A DNA stretch of 45,653 nt from Kiritimatiellia bacterium (GTDB lineage Bacteria > Verrucomicrobiota > Kiritimatiellia > RFP12 > UBA1067). Under the pieces are notes generated by a model. It did not search any database and had not been told where the DNA came from. It saw only the letters and a program-made list of their open reading frames with translations. Both the position numbers and the translations under genes were made by a program. This document shows, in pieces, positions 36,101 to 43,056 of the stretch. The stretch is taken from positions 1 through 45,653 of the forward strand of contig JAQUCE010000032.1 in the NCBI GenBank assembly GCA_028686345.1, read 5' to 3'. How positions within the stretch are numbered: the stretch's first letter is position 1; each line of letters starts with the position of its first letter.

Positions 36101-39100
36101 GGTTGGTATCGGGTTAGAGCCGTATCTAATGGAGAAAGGTCGGGATTCAGTGCTCCTGCCAAAGGAGAAACAAAACCTGCTCTGTCGGATATGCCAGCAC
36201 CGGTGATTCGCGTTATAACGGCAGATGAAGAATCCGACGTTTCAGCTGCTTATTTGGGAAGTGCGATTTTAGATTTTATCGGTTCTTGTAATGACCTGCC
36301 TGTAAAATATCGTTTTTCAGATGAGAATAAGATAAGAACGTATTTCCCTAAAAATGGTCATGTGATTGAATCGGTAAATACAGAGGAGGGGTCGCGGACA
36401 TTTGGCATAGAGGCATGGCAGGAAAGAGATGGAAAATCCACCCCTGTTAGCTCAATGATAGTGCGGGACCGGGGTAACGGAGCCAGTGTAACACTGATAA
36501 CAATCTTGTCTGAAAATGTTCAGGTTTCTGGAACGCTTCGGATGTCAGATGGAACTCTTGCCTCTGCTGGAGTTTTGAAATTTGCTGGTATTTACACATC
36601 CGTCAACTCGCAAGGGAGATTCACATTTGTTGTCCCACGAGGATTATCCGGCTTTTTGGAAGTGCCTCCTGGCTTGGATGGACATGAAGGCTATTCTCTG
36701 GGTATTTCTTCTGTCAATGAGAATGTTGATATCGGGATAATTGTTTTGACCAAAAAACCAAGGTTTAAAAAAATCAAATTAAGCCTGGAACAGATCCGTC
36801 CCGGTGGATTACAGCAAGTTAAATGGAGCGTGGAAGGGCCACCTTCGTTGATAGTATCTTTCGATTTAGTTGTGTGGAATGCAACTTTGGAGGAGGTTTT
36901 TATTGAAGAGTCTTCCATTGATCCTGCAACTCGTTCTTATGATTTTTATACAGGGTTTCCTGGTGTTTATGAAGTTGCACTCTATATGAATTATTTGGTG
37001 GATGAGGGGGAATCTGAAGAGAGAAGGCTGGCTCGTTTTTCGGTATTGGATGTTAAAACTCATAAGCGAGCTATTATTTATGCAGAACATTCAGACAAAA
37101 ATGCTCAAAAATTCGCAAAAGATTTCAATTCTTATAACTATCCGTATGAAATGACGGGTTGGGATTGGGATGAAGGAAAAGATTTTTTTGCATCATTGTG
37201 CGGAAAAAATGTATTTAAAGATGTGTCAATTGCAAAGAAAGCAGAAATACAGTGCTACTCATTAATAGGAATGCTGCGATTTGATCTTAATTCTACAGAA
37301 TGGGGTCGTCAATTCCTGACAGGCCTTGGTGTAGAAGAAATACGATCCGCATCTCTTCATATTCGGTCATCAGAAAACTGGAAATATCAAAATCTGCATA
37401 CTGAAAAAGTTAAAGTGTCAGGGATTGCAGATAATGAGTTGAACTGGACAGCTATAAACAATATGCTGAAGGAGGATGCATATTCATATGGTGACTTTGA
37501 CTTTAACATAAACACTTTAAACTCTGGAAAAGACTTGGAGCTTAATGCAAGCTTGAATGCTGAAAAGGTTGAGCTCCTTTTAAATACTTCACGTGGTGAG
37601 GATGGAATAATTAGTTTTGGTGTAGCGGCTGAGGATGGTCTGGCTGTTCTGTGGCATGCAGCTGACTCGAAAGAAGATCCTCCATTTATTGAGTTTGACC
37701 TTGATTATACGTATGACCCTCTTTCACAGACGATAACTGCAATGTCGTCTCCGATAGGAACATTAAATTCGGTGGAAGAGCCGAGCTACATTGAGGCATT
37801 GATTCTTTATTCTCAGTGCCGTCGCACTGAAATGGGGTTGCTTGCTGCGGCGATCAATTATGCCGAATTTTCACAGGATCTACCTCCGAATGTAATTGTT
37901 CAGCGAGTGATCTCGAGTGTGGATAGTTATGATGTGAATCCGTCAATATCAATTCAGATAGGGGTGCCGGAAGGGCGTAAAATTAAAGCGGCGGTGCTGG
38001 TTGAGAACACACCTTTTGAATATGATTTTGGTGGATTGGGTGTGGGGGCAGCTCACAGATTCTCCCAACTGCCGGGAGGTCGCTCAGTCCTTCATTTTAT
38101 CAATTTGGCCAGTGGTGTTCATACTCAGAACTATTTTGTTGCTGCCGACAGATCTGTGTTTGCGCCAGTTACAGAGTTTAGCGGAACACTGTATTATGTT
38201 GATGAATCCAATCGGGTTGGAGTACAGAGGGTTGATGGCAGTGAAGTTCTGGCTGTAAATGCGGACTCTGATGGAGACGGTCTCTTAGACCCGCACGAGG
38301 TTGAGCTAGGAACTGATCCTTTCAGTGAGGATACCGATGGTGATGGGTTCAGCGACGGTCGCGAGGTTAATGAATTAAACTCTGATCCACTTAATCCATT
38401 CTCACCTGCTATCGCCACGGTGGAGATAACCGGACCAGTAGAGATAGGTCGAGGTCAAACTAAGACATATTCTTGCACCGTTCATTATGCCGGAGGGCTT
38501 AATATTGACGTAACCTCTCAATGCCAGTGGAGTCTTGATAATCCCTCATATGGATCTTTTGATCAGAGCGGCGTGTTAACAGCAGCCGCAGTTAATCAGG
38601 ACCGGACGGCTGTTGTGAGTGCTCTCTATACTTGTGCTCAGGGGTCTTTTGAAAATACACTGTTGATCAACATTAAATATGCTGTTGTGCCGGTGGGAAC
38701 AGTTTCGTCTCTTTCTGTAGCAGGTCCCGCCAAGGTTCAAGGCGGCACCCAGGCACAGATGCTATGCTTGGGCGCGTATGACAATGGGATTTTTCCATTA
38801 ACTGCTGGCATAACCTGGAGAAGCTTAAACCCAGCCGTGGCCACGATCAACAGTAGCGGAGTGTTGTCAGCGGCGGTAGTTAGCTCCGATACATCGGTGA
38901 CGATTACGGCTCGTTATGTTAACGGAATGCAGAAAACCTATACTGTGCAGGTCACAGTTGCTCCACCGGTCACTGATGAGGTGCTGGAGATATCAGGAGT
39001 CTCTTCCGTCATGGAGGGAGCTCAGTCGAGTTATCAGGCGATATTTAAAGTTTCCGGCCACCCTGATCAGGATGTGACACTAGCGGCTAATTGGAGCGTC

Positions 39101-40183
39101 TCCGGTGTTGCCGGAACCACTATCAATGCCGGTGTTTTAAGCGCGGGTGCGGTGTCGTCAGACAGCACCGCTACAATAACGGCAACGTATAGCGGCCAAA
39201 CAGCCACCAAACAGGTGCTGATTCAGAATCAGGGCGCGCCGCCGACTGTCACACATATTTCCATCAGCGGCGAGAGTGAGGTGACGCAGGGAGAGACAGC
39301 ATCATACACCTGCACTGTTCACTACAATAATAGCAGCACCTCGGTTGTTACCGGTCAAAGTATGTGGAGCGTTGATAACCCCGCCTATGCGACGATAGCT
39401 CAAAACGGAGTTTTGACCGCAGCCGCTTCGGAACAGCAGCGAACGGTGGTTGTGAGCGCCAGCTATACCAGTGTGCAAGGCGTATTTACCAGCACTTTCG
39501 CAGTTCAGATTACTTACGCATCCGATCCTGTTGGTGTGCTGTCAGCGATTACGATCAGTGGTCCTGCACGCGTCCAAGGCGGCACCCAGGCACAGATGCT
39601 ATGCTTGGGCGCGTATGACAATGGGAGTTTTCCATTAACTGCTGGCATAACCTGGAGAAGCTTAAACCCAGCCGTGGCCACGATCAACAACAGCGGAGTG
39701 TTGTCAGCGGCGGTAGTTAGCTCCGACACTTCGGTGACGATTACGGCTCGCTATTATAGTGGAATGCAGAAAGCATATACGCTGCAGATCACAGTTGACC
39801 CGCCTGATCCCTACGTTGCCTGGGTCCAGACCCAGCAAATACCGGCTGACAAGGGTGCTCATACTGATGCCCCTGCGGGTGATGGTATACCTAATTTGCT
39901 GAAGTACGCCTGTGGTTTGCCTGCAATGGAGTCTGCAACAACAGCGGATCTTTTGAGTATAAACAGAGGAACTCCTAATGCGTTCTCAGTCCTGTATTAT
40001 AGATCAAAGACCGCCGTAAATGTGACTTTATATCCGGTGTGGTCAGCCACGCTCTCCGGCCCTTGGCTGACAACAGGGGTGACAAAGGAGTTAGTTGGCG
40101 AGGATGCTGAACGAGAGCAGTGGAAAGTCTCCATACCTGTTGGAAATAGCGGCTTTATCCGACTGCGTGCGACGACGGATTAA
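33182..40183 (+). CDS. giant secreted GLUG / PPC / Big mosaic protein (2333 aa)
   Basis: The signal peptide is residues 1-26, with GGAG 5 bases before the ATG. Modules in order (approximate residues): GLUG solenoid with four GG(I/L/F)CG repeats (27-300); Big (303-393); PPC (399-515); Big (518-605); PPC (613-728); Big (733-820); InlB-type repeat (825-897); fibronectin III-like (900-1000); unassigned (1000-1100); carboxypeptidase-regulatory-like (1105-1190); unassigned (1200-1290); DNRLRE-like beta domain (1295-1515); unassigned (1520-1685); TSP3-type calcium motifs DSDGDG and DTDGDG (1690-1740); about five Big domains (1743-2205); shared C-terminal module (2207-2333, ending FIRLRAT). The stretch from the start to about 38.2 kb is AT-rich while the Big array after it is not. 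Two Big domains are almost identical at DNA level. Probably a long surface or matrix protein; ligand unknown. Confidence 0.87.
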   Translation: MKKFCFDKVVCSLIVLLSVFFIAYGGTYSGGSGTEASPYLIANKQDLLALGVNTGDYGKHFRMTGDIDLAGEVFSRAILAPDADLHQTFDGTPFTGFFNGDGHVISNWTIDSGPAYFAYVGLFGCLGEHSEVKNLGVRSVYIDGERHAYVGGICGENNGIMHNVYSASTVGSVSGYGGYYAGGLCGQNYGNINNGFAAGNVTCDGDVGGLCGYNNGNINNCYSKGNVSGRSNTGGFCGGKGTASKIMDCFWDTQTSGQSSSVDGTGKTTVQMKTLSTYVGAGWNFSDVWHMDGYPALQNIDSSVNALLSSITISGPKKVIEHNAASFTCHALYSDGTMLNVTRLAIWDVTEGGYAWFYYKTNLLETDNVDVDTALSIQATFENQTGTFFATIKNIENDNFEPDDTADNAKIIAIGETQTHSIHDTDDIDWVKFDVVGTQDVTIETHGDKGDTVMRLYGPNSSSKQIKYERDGGEGSFSKISLTLTQGTYYVSVYPYFTSNYSDLHSYSISLSSLGNEVTLSSISISGPKVVAEDSTANYECTATYSDGHTQDVTLIALWSEESGYASINSLTGVLTTDSVSSEESCTIIASFDGKTDSYIVTIEDSEAPDPEGDIYEPNNTASTASLLRKGETQVHSIHVPGDQDWLKFTVIGTQDVTIETGGSSGDTVIYLYGPNSAMTLIESDDDGGDEGQFSKIERSLSSGTYYVKVEEYNNHDTISSYSISLKIRDSVPILESIFISGPATVKEHSNTNYICTAVYSDGSTQDMTSFATWQSSNPGVAPIGNNNGVLDVGEVSSDLPVTITVWLSGKTATFDLQILAAPLVSISVAASSSEAGSVSVNNAGSTASLVPGSRATIRADANPDWKFTSWNNGNMEIERVITVPEEDTTYTAIFEYVAVIVPDAPQMKYCTSGDDAKENSIEVFFELVAGTDTYEIFKSDDTNQSGSQISGSLSESGDIMKFTHANLSSSYSGWYRVRAVSNGERSGFSAPAKGETKPALSDMPAPVIRVITADEESDVSAAYLGSAILDFIGSCNDLPVKYRFSDENKIRTYFPKNGHVIESVNTEEGSRTFGIEAWQERDGKSTPVSSMIVRDRGNGASVTLITILSENVQVSGTLRMSDGTLASAGVLKFAGIYTSVNSQGRFTFVVPRGLSGFLEVPPGLDGHEGYSLGISSVNENVDIGIIVLTKKPRFKKIKLSLEQIRPGGLQQVKWSVEGPPSLIVSFDLVVWNATLEEVFIEESSIDPATRSYDFYTGFPGVYEVALYMNYLVDEGESEERRLARFSVLDVKTHKRAIIYAEHSDKNAQKFAKDFNSYNYPYEMTGWDWDEGKDFFASLCGKNVFKDVSIAKKAEIQCYSLIGMLRFDLNSTEWGRQFLTGLGVEEIRSASLHIRSSENWKYQNLHTEKVKVSGIADNELNWTAINNMLKEDAYSYGDFDFNINTLNSGKDLELNASLNAEKVELLLNTSRGEDGIISFGVAAEDGLAVLWHAADSKEDPPFIEFDLDYTYDPLSQTITAMSSPIGTLNSVEEPSYIEALILYSQCRRTEMGLLAAAINYAEFSQDLPPNVIVQRVISSVDSYDVNPSISIQIGVPEGRKIKAAVLVENTPFEYDFGGLGVGAAHRFSQLPGGRSVLHFINLASGVHTQNYFVAADRSVFAPVTEFSGTLYYVDESNRVGVQRVDGSEVLAVNADSDGDGLLDPHEVELGTDPFSEDTDGDGFSDGREVNELNSDPLNPFSPAIATVEITGPVEIGRGQTKTYSCTVHYAGGLNIDVTSQCQWSLDNPSYGSFDQSGVLTAAAVNQDRTAVVSALYTCAQGSFENTLLINIKYAVVPVGTVSSLSVAGPAKVQGGTQAQMLCLGAYDNGIFPLTAGITWRSLNPAVATINSSGVLSAAVVSSDTSVTITARYVNGMQKTYTVQVTVAPPVTDEVLEISGVSSVMEGAQSSYQAIFKVSGHPDQDVTLAANWSVSGVAGTTINAGVLSAGAVSSDSTATITATYSGQTATKQVLIQNQGAPPTVTHISISGESEVTQGETASYTCTVHYNNSSTSVVTGQSMWSVDNPAYATIAQNGVLTAAASEQQRTVVVSASYTSVQGVFTSTFAVQITYASDPVGVLSAITISGPARVQGGTQAQMLCLGAYDNGSFPLTAGITWRSLNPAVATINNSGVLSAAVVSSDTSVTITARYYSGMQKAYTLQITVDPPDPYVAWVQTQQIPADKGAHTDAPAGDGIPNLLKYACGLPAMESATTADLLSINRGTPNAFSVLYYRSKTAVNVTLYPVWSATLSGPWLTTGVTKELVGEDAEREQWKVSIPVGNSGFIRLRATTD
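38722..38960 (+). repeat. intragenic duplicated Big domain, copy 1
   Basis: Aligns with 39559-39797 at a constant offset of 837 bases (279 codons) without gaps. Most of it, from GGCGGCACCCAGG onward, is identical except for scattered substitutions, so the copies are recent or kept alike by gene conversion. Confidence 0.9.
39559..39797 (+). repeat. intragenic duplicated Big domain, copy 2
   Basis: In-frame partner of 38722-38960. The segment between the copies encodes two further Big domains, so the duplicated block is a three-domain period of 279 residues. Confidence 0.9.
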
Positions 40184-40339
40184 TGCGGATCGGGCAGGGG
40201 TTGGCATTCGCTTTATCAGAGAGCTGAAATACAGTTCACCTAATTGAGCAGGGGTTTTGCAGTACTGAGATGAGAAACCGATACCATCTACTGATTATTG
40301 AGAGTACAAAACAGCTTAACAAAGGCCACTTTTAATCAT

Positions 40340-40354
40340 CAAGCTTTCAGCTTG
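40340..40354. repeat. three-base-loop hairpin (CAAGCT-TTC-AGCTTG)
   Basis: Six-bp arms around TTC, 6 bases before the promoter motif of the 298-aa gene. It is a relative of the hairpin at 4923. Confidence 0.6.
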
Positions 40355-40359
40355 TCGGG

Positions 40360-40374
40360 TGGTAAAATATTTTG
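40360..40374 (+). promoter_or_regulatory. extended -10 promoter motif (TGGTAAAATATTTTG)
   Basis: TAAAAT at 40363-40368 with the TG extension, 48 bp before the chosen start of the 298-aa gene. Almost identical to the motif at 30347. Confidence 0.55.
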
Positions 40375-40416
40375 ATAGACTAAAGACAATCAATAAAATT
40401 GTATGCAGTGTATACC

Positions 40417-41310
40417 ATGAAATTACATAAAAAAATAAATGAGATCTGTTTTTTAACAGTGTTTACTTTAGGAACAATGCTCACCGCATGGGCCGTGCCT
40501 CCTAATGTGGTGAATAGCCCGGCCCCGATAACTCCCGGGCAGTGGCACTCTAATTTGGGTGCGGCGATCACATACTCAGAGAATAATAATATCCCGCTGC
40601 TTTATGTCTGGGGGGTGCAGGGTTGCGCCCAATCTGAGAAGCTGGATGATTATCTTAATAACGTAACCTTTCAACAGTGGGCAGCGGAACGCAAGCTGGT
40701 GATGGCCTACGTAAAAGCGCCGGATACAACCGCTACCGATCAAAAAGATTTTGCCAAATACGGTTTGAACGGCACCTTAACCGAGTATCCCATGGTTGCT
40801 GTTTACTGGGACTCCAGAGATAGCGAGCCCTTTAATTTTAGCGGACGTTACTCAGTCGCTTCATATAGCGATGGGGCTGCTCAACTGACCTCTGAGATCG
40901 AATTCCATATCGCTTCATATGCGACCCCGGTACCATATTTAGAGTGGACGGAGAACGAGTCTATCCCTGCTAATCTGCGGGCTTATACCGATACCCCGGC
41001 CGGTGATGGCATTCCCAATCTGATTAAATACGCCGCCGGGCTGCCTGCAATGACTCCGGCCACAACGGTGCAGCTGATGAATATTGTTGAAAATCCCGGG
41101 GCGGGGCTCTTCGAGATTACATATTATAAAGCAAAGAGCGCAACAGGCGTGACCCTTGACCCAATCTACGCGCCGTCACTGAGTGGCCCATGGAGCGCAG
41201 TTGGCGTTACGATCGCGAAGATCGGGGAAGATGGCGACCGTGAGATATGGAAAGCCTCGGTTTTACTGGACGATCAAGGGTTTTTACGGCTGCGTGCAAC
41301 TGCTCAGTGA
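40417..41310 (+). CDS. secreted monothiol (CxxS) thioredoxin-like protein with shared C-terminal module (about 297 aa)
   Basis: The start ATG at 40417 begins a signal peptide (MKLHKKINEICFLTVFTLGTMLTAWA). A TTG six codons upstream is an alternative start but gives a poorer leader. The thioredoxin-like domain (about 35-170) closely matches that of the 921-aa protein (GQWHSNL, IPLLYVWG, TFQQWAAERKLVMAYVK, EYPMVAVYW). Its active-site position reads C70-A-Q-S73, so the second cysteine is replaced by Ser. The shared C-terminal module follows directly (about 172-297: YLEWTENESIPANLRAYTD, GIPNLIKYAAGL, ending FLRLRATAQ). It is the minimal member of the family, with no Big or MAM domains. A damaged copy lies 1.7 kb downstream. 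Possible disulfide isomerase or mixed-disulfide carrier, inferred from the CxxS motif. Confidence 0.85.
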   Translation: MKLHKKINEICFLTVFTLGTMLTAWAVPPNVVNSPAPITPGQWHSNLGAAITYSENNNIPLLYVWGVQGCAQSEKLDDYLNNVTFQQWAAERKLVMAYVKAPDTTATDQKDFAKYGLNGTLTEYPMVAVYWDSRDSEPFNFSGRYSVASYSDGAAQLTSEIEFHIASYATPVPYLEWTENESIPANLRAYTDTPAGDGIPNLIKYAAGLPAMTPATTVQLMNIVENPGAGLFEITYYKAKSATGVTLDPIYAPSLSGPWSAVGVTIAKIGEDGDREIWKASVLLDDQGFLRLRATAQ

Positions 41311-41316
41311 CGCTGA

Positions 41317-41410
41317 TCTGCGCGCCTCTCACATGCCTGTTGCGGTATGCCGCTCATCGAGCGGCATCGGTTGACGATGATGTGCGACGATGTTGGCGGA
41401 CGATTGGAAA
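41317..41410 (-). repeat. composite dispersed repeat, inverted partial copy D
   Basis: The reverse complement matches about 3600-3690 (GCGCGCC through CATCGTCGCACAGCATCG). It contains the hairpin ATGCCGCTC-ATC-GAGCGGCAT (41347-41367). The remainder of the 330-bp gap (41411-41640) holds a 30-bp segment shared with 42687-42718 and no gene that I can see. Confidence 0.75.
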
Positions 41411-41640
41411 TCGGAGCTGCGTTGCTCCCGCACCCAGCAACTCTGATTATGGGTGGAATTGACGGGAATGGGAAATGGCTGAATTGTCCGCTTGTGGGGC
41501 ATGGCAAGGTGGTTGAAATGTATATCGTACACCCTCTCGGGTATAAAACTATCTATTTTGTGTTTGCTATCCCCGATGGGGTGTGACATCTTAAGTGTAA
41601 ATCAATTTTATACTCGATAGGTGATACTATAACACAGCCT

Positions 41641-42039
41641 TTATTTTAAAAGCTGGAACAGGGGGAGCTTTGAAGCTTTTTTGTCAAAAGTCAGCACTGA
41701 TTTGCATCCGGAGTTTTTTGCAGCATATGCAATTAGAATATCCGATAAATCTAAATTGGTACTTCTTCCCTCTATGATAAGCTGATCCAGCACGTAATCG
41801 GCTTCAAATTCAATAATCGGCATTCCGCTCAATGCCTCCAATGAGTTCAGTATATCGTTGCGTTTTATATTATAGGCACTCTCCAGTACCCACAATGTCT
41901 CCAAAAGAACCAGCAGAGGAATGAAAAGGATTTCTTTTTTCTTCTCAGCCTGCTTGAAACGCTTATATACGCATAAGGCTTGTTCCTCATCATCCTTGAC
42001 AAGAAAGCGCACAATTATATTTGTATCAATAGCTGTCAT
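41641..42039 (-). CDS. vapC: PIN-domain ribonuclease toxin, VapC type (132 aa)
   Basis: Mg-dependent RNase toxin of a type II toxin-antitoxin pair. The acidic PIN residues are visible: D5 (AIDTNIIVRFL), E47 (VLLETLWVL), D100 (LDLSDILIAYAA) and D119 (LTFDKKA). Length is typical. Its start overlaps the antitoxin stop by 4 bases, the usual coupling for such pairs. It lies between a gene and its own damaged duplicate, in the opposite orientation. The RNA target cannot be read from sequence. Confidence 0.92.
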   Translation of the reverse strand: MTAIDTNIIVRFLVKDDEEQALCVYKRFKQAEKKKEILFIPLLVLLETLWVLESAYNIKRNDILNSLEALSGMPIIEFEADYVLDQLIIEGRSTNLDLSDILIAYAAKNSGCKSVLTFDKKASKLPLFQLLK

Positions 42040-42284
42040 GAGCGTTTATTCCGCATTCGGGTTTTAACTGCTTCATTCATCTGATCTGCTGAACATACAT
42101 TACTGGTTTTTTGATGCAGCCGTCCGAACACATCGTCAACTGAACGCGTAATCGGTTTAAGAACCGTGTCTCCATTAGATTGGATAACAAAAGCCACTTT
42201 GTCTCCGGTTGCTAAACGAAGAGATGCTCTGATACTTTTGGGTATTGTGACTTGCCCCTTACTTGTAATTGTTGCCGTAACCAT
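42036..42284 (-). CDS. vapB: AbrB/SpoVT-type antitoxin, VapB-like (82 aa)
   Basis: A swapped-hairpin DNA-binding domain occupies residues 1-46 (TATITSKGQVTIPKSIRASLRLATGDKVAF), the classic MazE/AbrB/VapB fold. The C-terminal tail (50-82, DDVFGRLHQK to the end) would wrap the toxin. AAGGAG lies 8 bases upstream of the start, and a consensus promoter lies at 42318-42346. A second TAAGGAG occurs 18 bases further upstream in the leader, making a direct repeat. The family normally represses its own operon, so operator sites should lie in this leader. Confidence 0.92.
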   Translation of the reverse strand: MVTATITSKGQVTIPKSIRASLRLATGDKVAFVIQSNGDTVLKPITRSVDDVFGRLHQKTSNVCSADQMNEAVKTRMRNKRS

Positions 42285-42317
42285 AGTAAAGCTCCTTACT
42301 TCTAATAAACTCCTTAC

Positions 42318-42346
42318 ATTATAGCGATAGCCGACTGATCTGTCAA
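42318..42346 (-). promoter_or_regulatory. consensus sigma-70 promoter of the toxin-antitoxin operon
   Basis: On the minus strand, TTGACA (42346-42341), exactly 17 bases, then TATAAT (42323-42318). Both hexamers match consensus perfectly. The antitoxin ATG is 33 bp downstream of the -10 element. Confidence 0.92.
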
Positions 42347-42355
42347 CTGGGTGTT

Positions 42356-42662
42356 TTGGTGTTTATTAACATCTTTTTTTTGGTCGCTACGCTCACCGCA
42401 TGGGCCGTGCCTCCTGTTGTGGCGAATAACCCTGCCCCAATAGAGCCTGGGCAGTGGCACTCTAATTCGGGTGCGGCGATCACATACTCAGAGCAGAATA
42501 ACATCCCCCTGCTCTACCTCTGGGGGGTGCAGGGCTGCGCCCAATCCGAGAAGCTGGTTGATTATCTAAATAACGTAATCTTTCAACAGTGGCAGCTGAA
42601 CGCAAGCTGGTAATGGCATTCCCAATCTGCTGAAATACGCCGCTGGGCTGCTTGCAATGACT
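42356..42662 (+). pseudogene. degraded copy of the 298-aa CxxS thioredoxin-like gene
   Basis: Bases 42376-42608 match about 40475-40697 closely (signal-peptide end TAWAVPP, GQWHSN, IPLLYLWGVQGCAQSEKL). One G is missing near 42592 (CAGTGGCAGC versus CAGTGGGCAGC), which breaks the frame. At 42609-42617 the copy jumps 304 bases to sequence matching 41002-41055 (GGCATTCCCAATCTG). In the intact gene both breakpoints carry the 9-mer GGTGATGGC (40698-40706 and 41002-41010). The copy ends at CTCCGG near 42666. It retains the CAQS motif, so the loss of the second Cys predates the duplication. Confidence 0.88.
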
Positions 42663-42699
42663 CCGGTTTCCAACCGGAGATGTCCGATTGGAAATCGGA
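42661..42699. repeat. two adjacent three-base-loop hairpins
   Basis: CTCCGGTT-TCC-AACCGGAG (42661-42679) and TCCGATT-GGA-AATCGGA (42683-42699). The loop of the second is the reverse complement of TCC. The second, with the sequence after it, recurs at 41401-41433. The 395-bp gap 42662-43056 holds these and another hairpin (about 42777-42793), and no convincing gene. Confidence 0.75.
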
Positions 42700-43056
42700 G
42701 CTGCGTTGCTCCCGCACAAAAGGCGCGGCCTCTTCATTCGCGCATTCGCTCACTTCCCTGCTCCGACAGCACATGCGCTCATCGAGCGACTACTACACAA
42801 GTGCTACGCTTTGAAATACAGGCTGCCGCAGCTACGCCGGAGGCAGCAAGCCTGGACAACGAACTCTGTGCTAGATGCGAGATAATCAAGGGATTTGGTC
42901 AATCGCATGAGTAGAATCACGTAAATCGTGCGAAAAATGCAAATTTCTCTTTCTTGTGTTTGCACTATCGCCGCTGATACGCTATATTAATAACCATATG
43001 CAGGCCAGTATAGGTCAAGTCTGCTTTTTTAAAGCCGTTTTTTAAAGTGAGGCAAA

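Noticed and set aside
19665-41310. Shared C-terminal module as a type IX secretion signal
   Set aside because: It lacks the motifs I know from Bacteroidota type IX tails and no secretion genes are in the window; kept only as an unnamed module.
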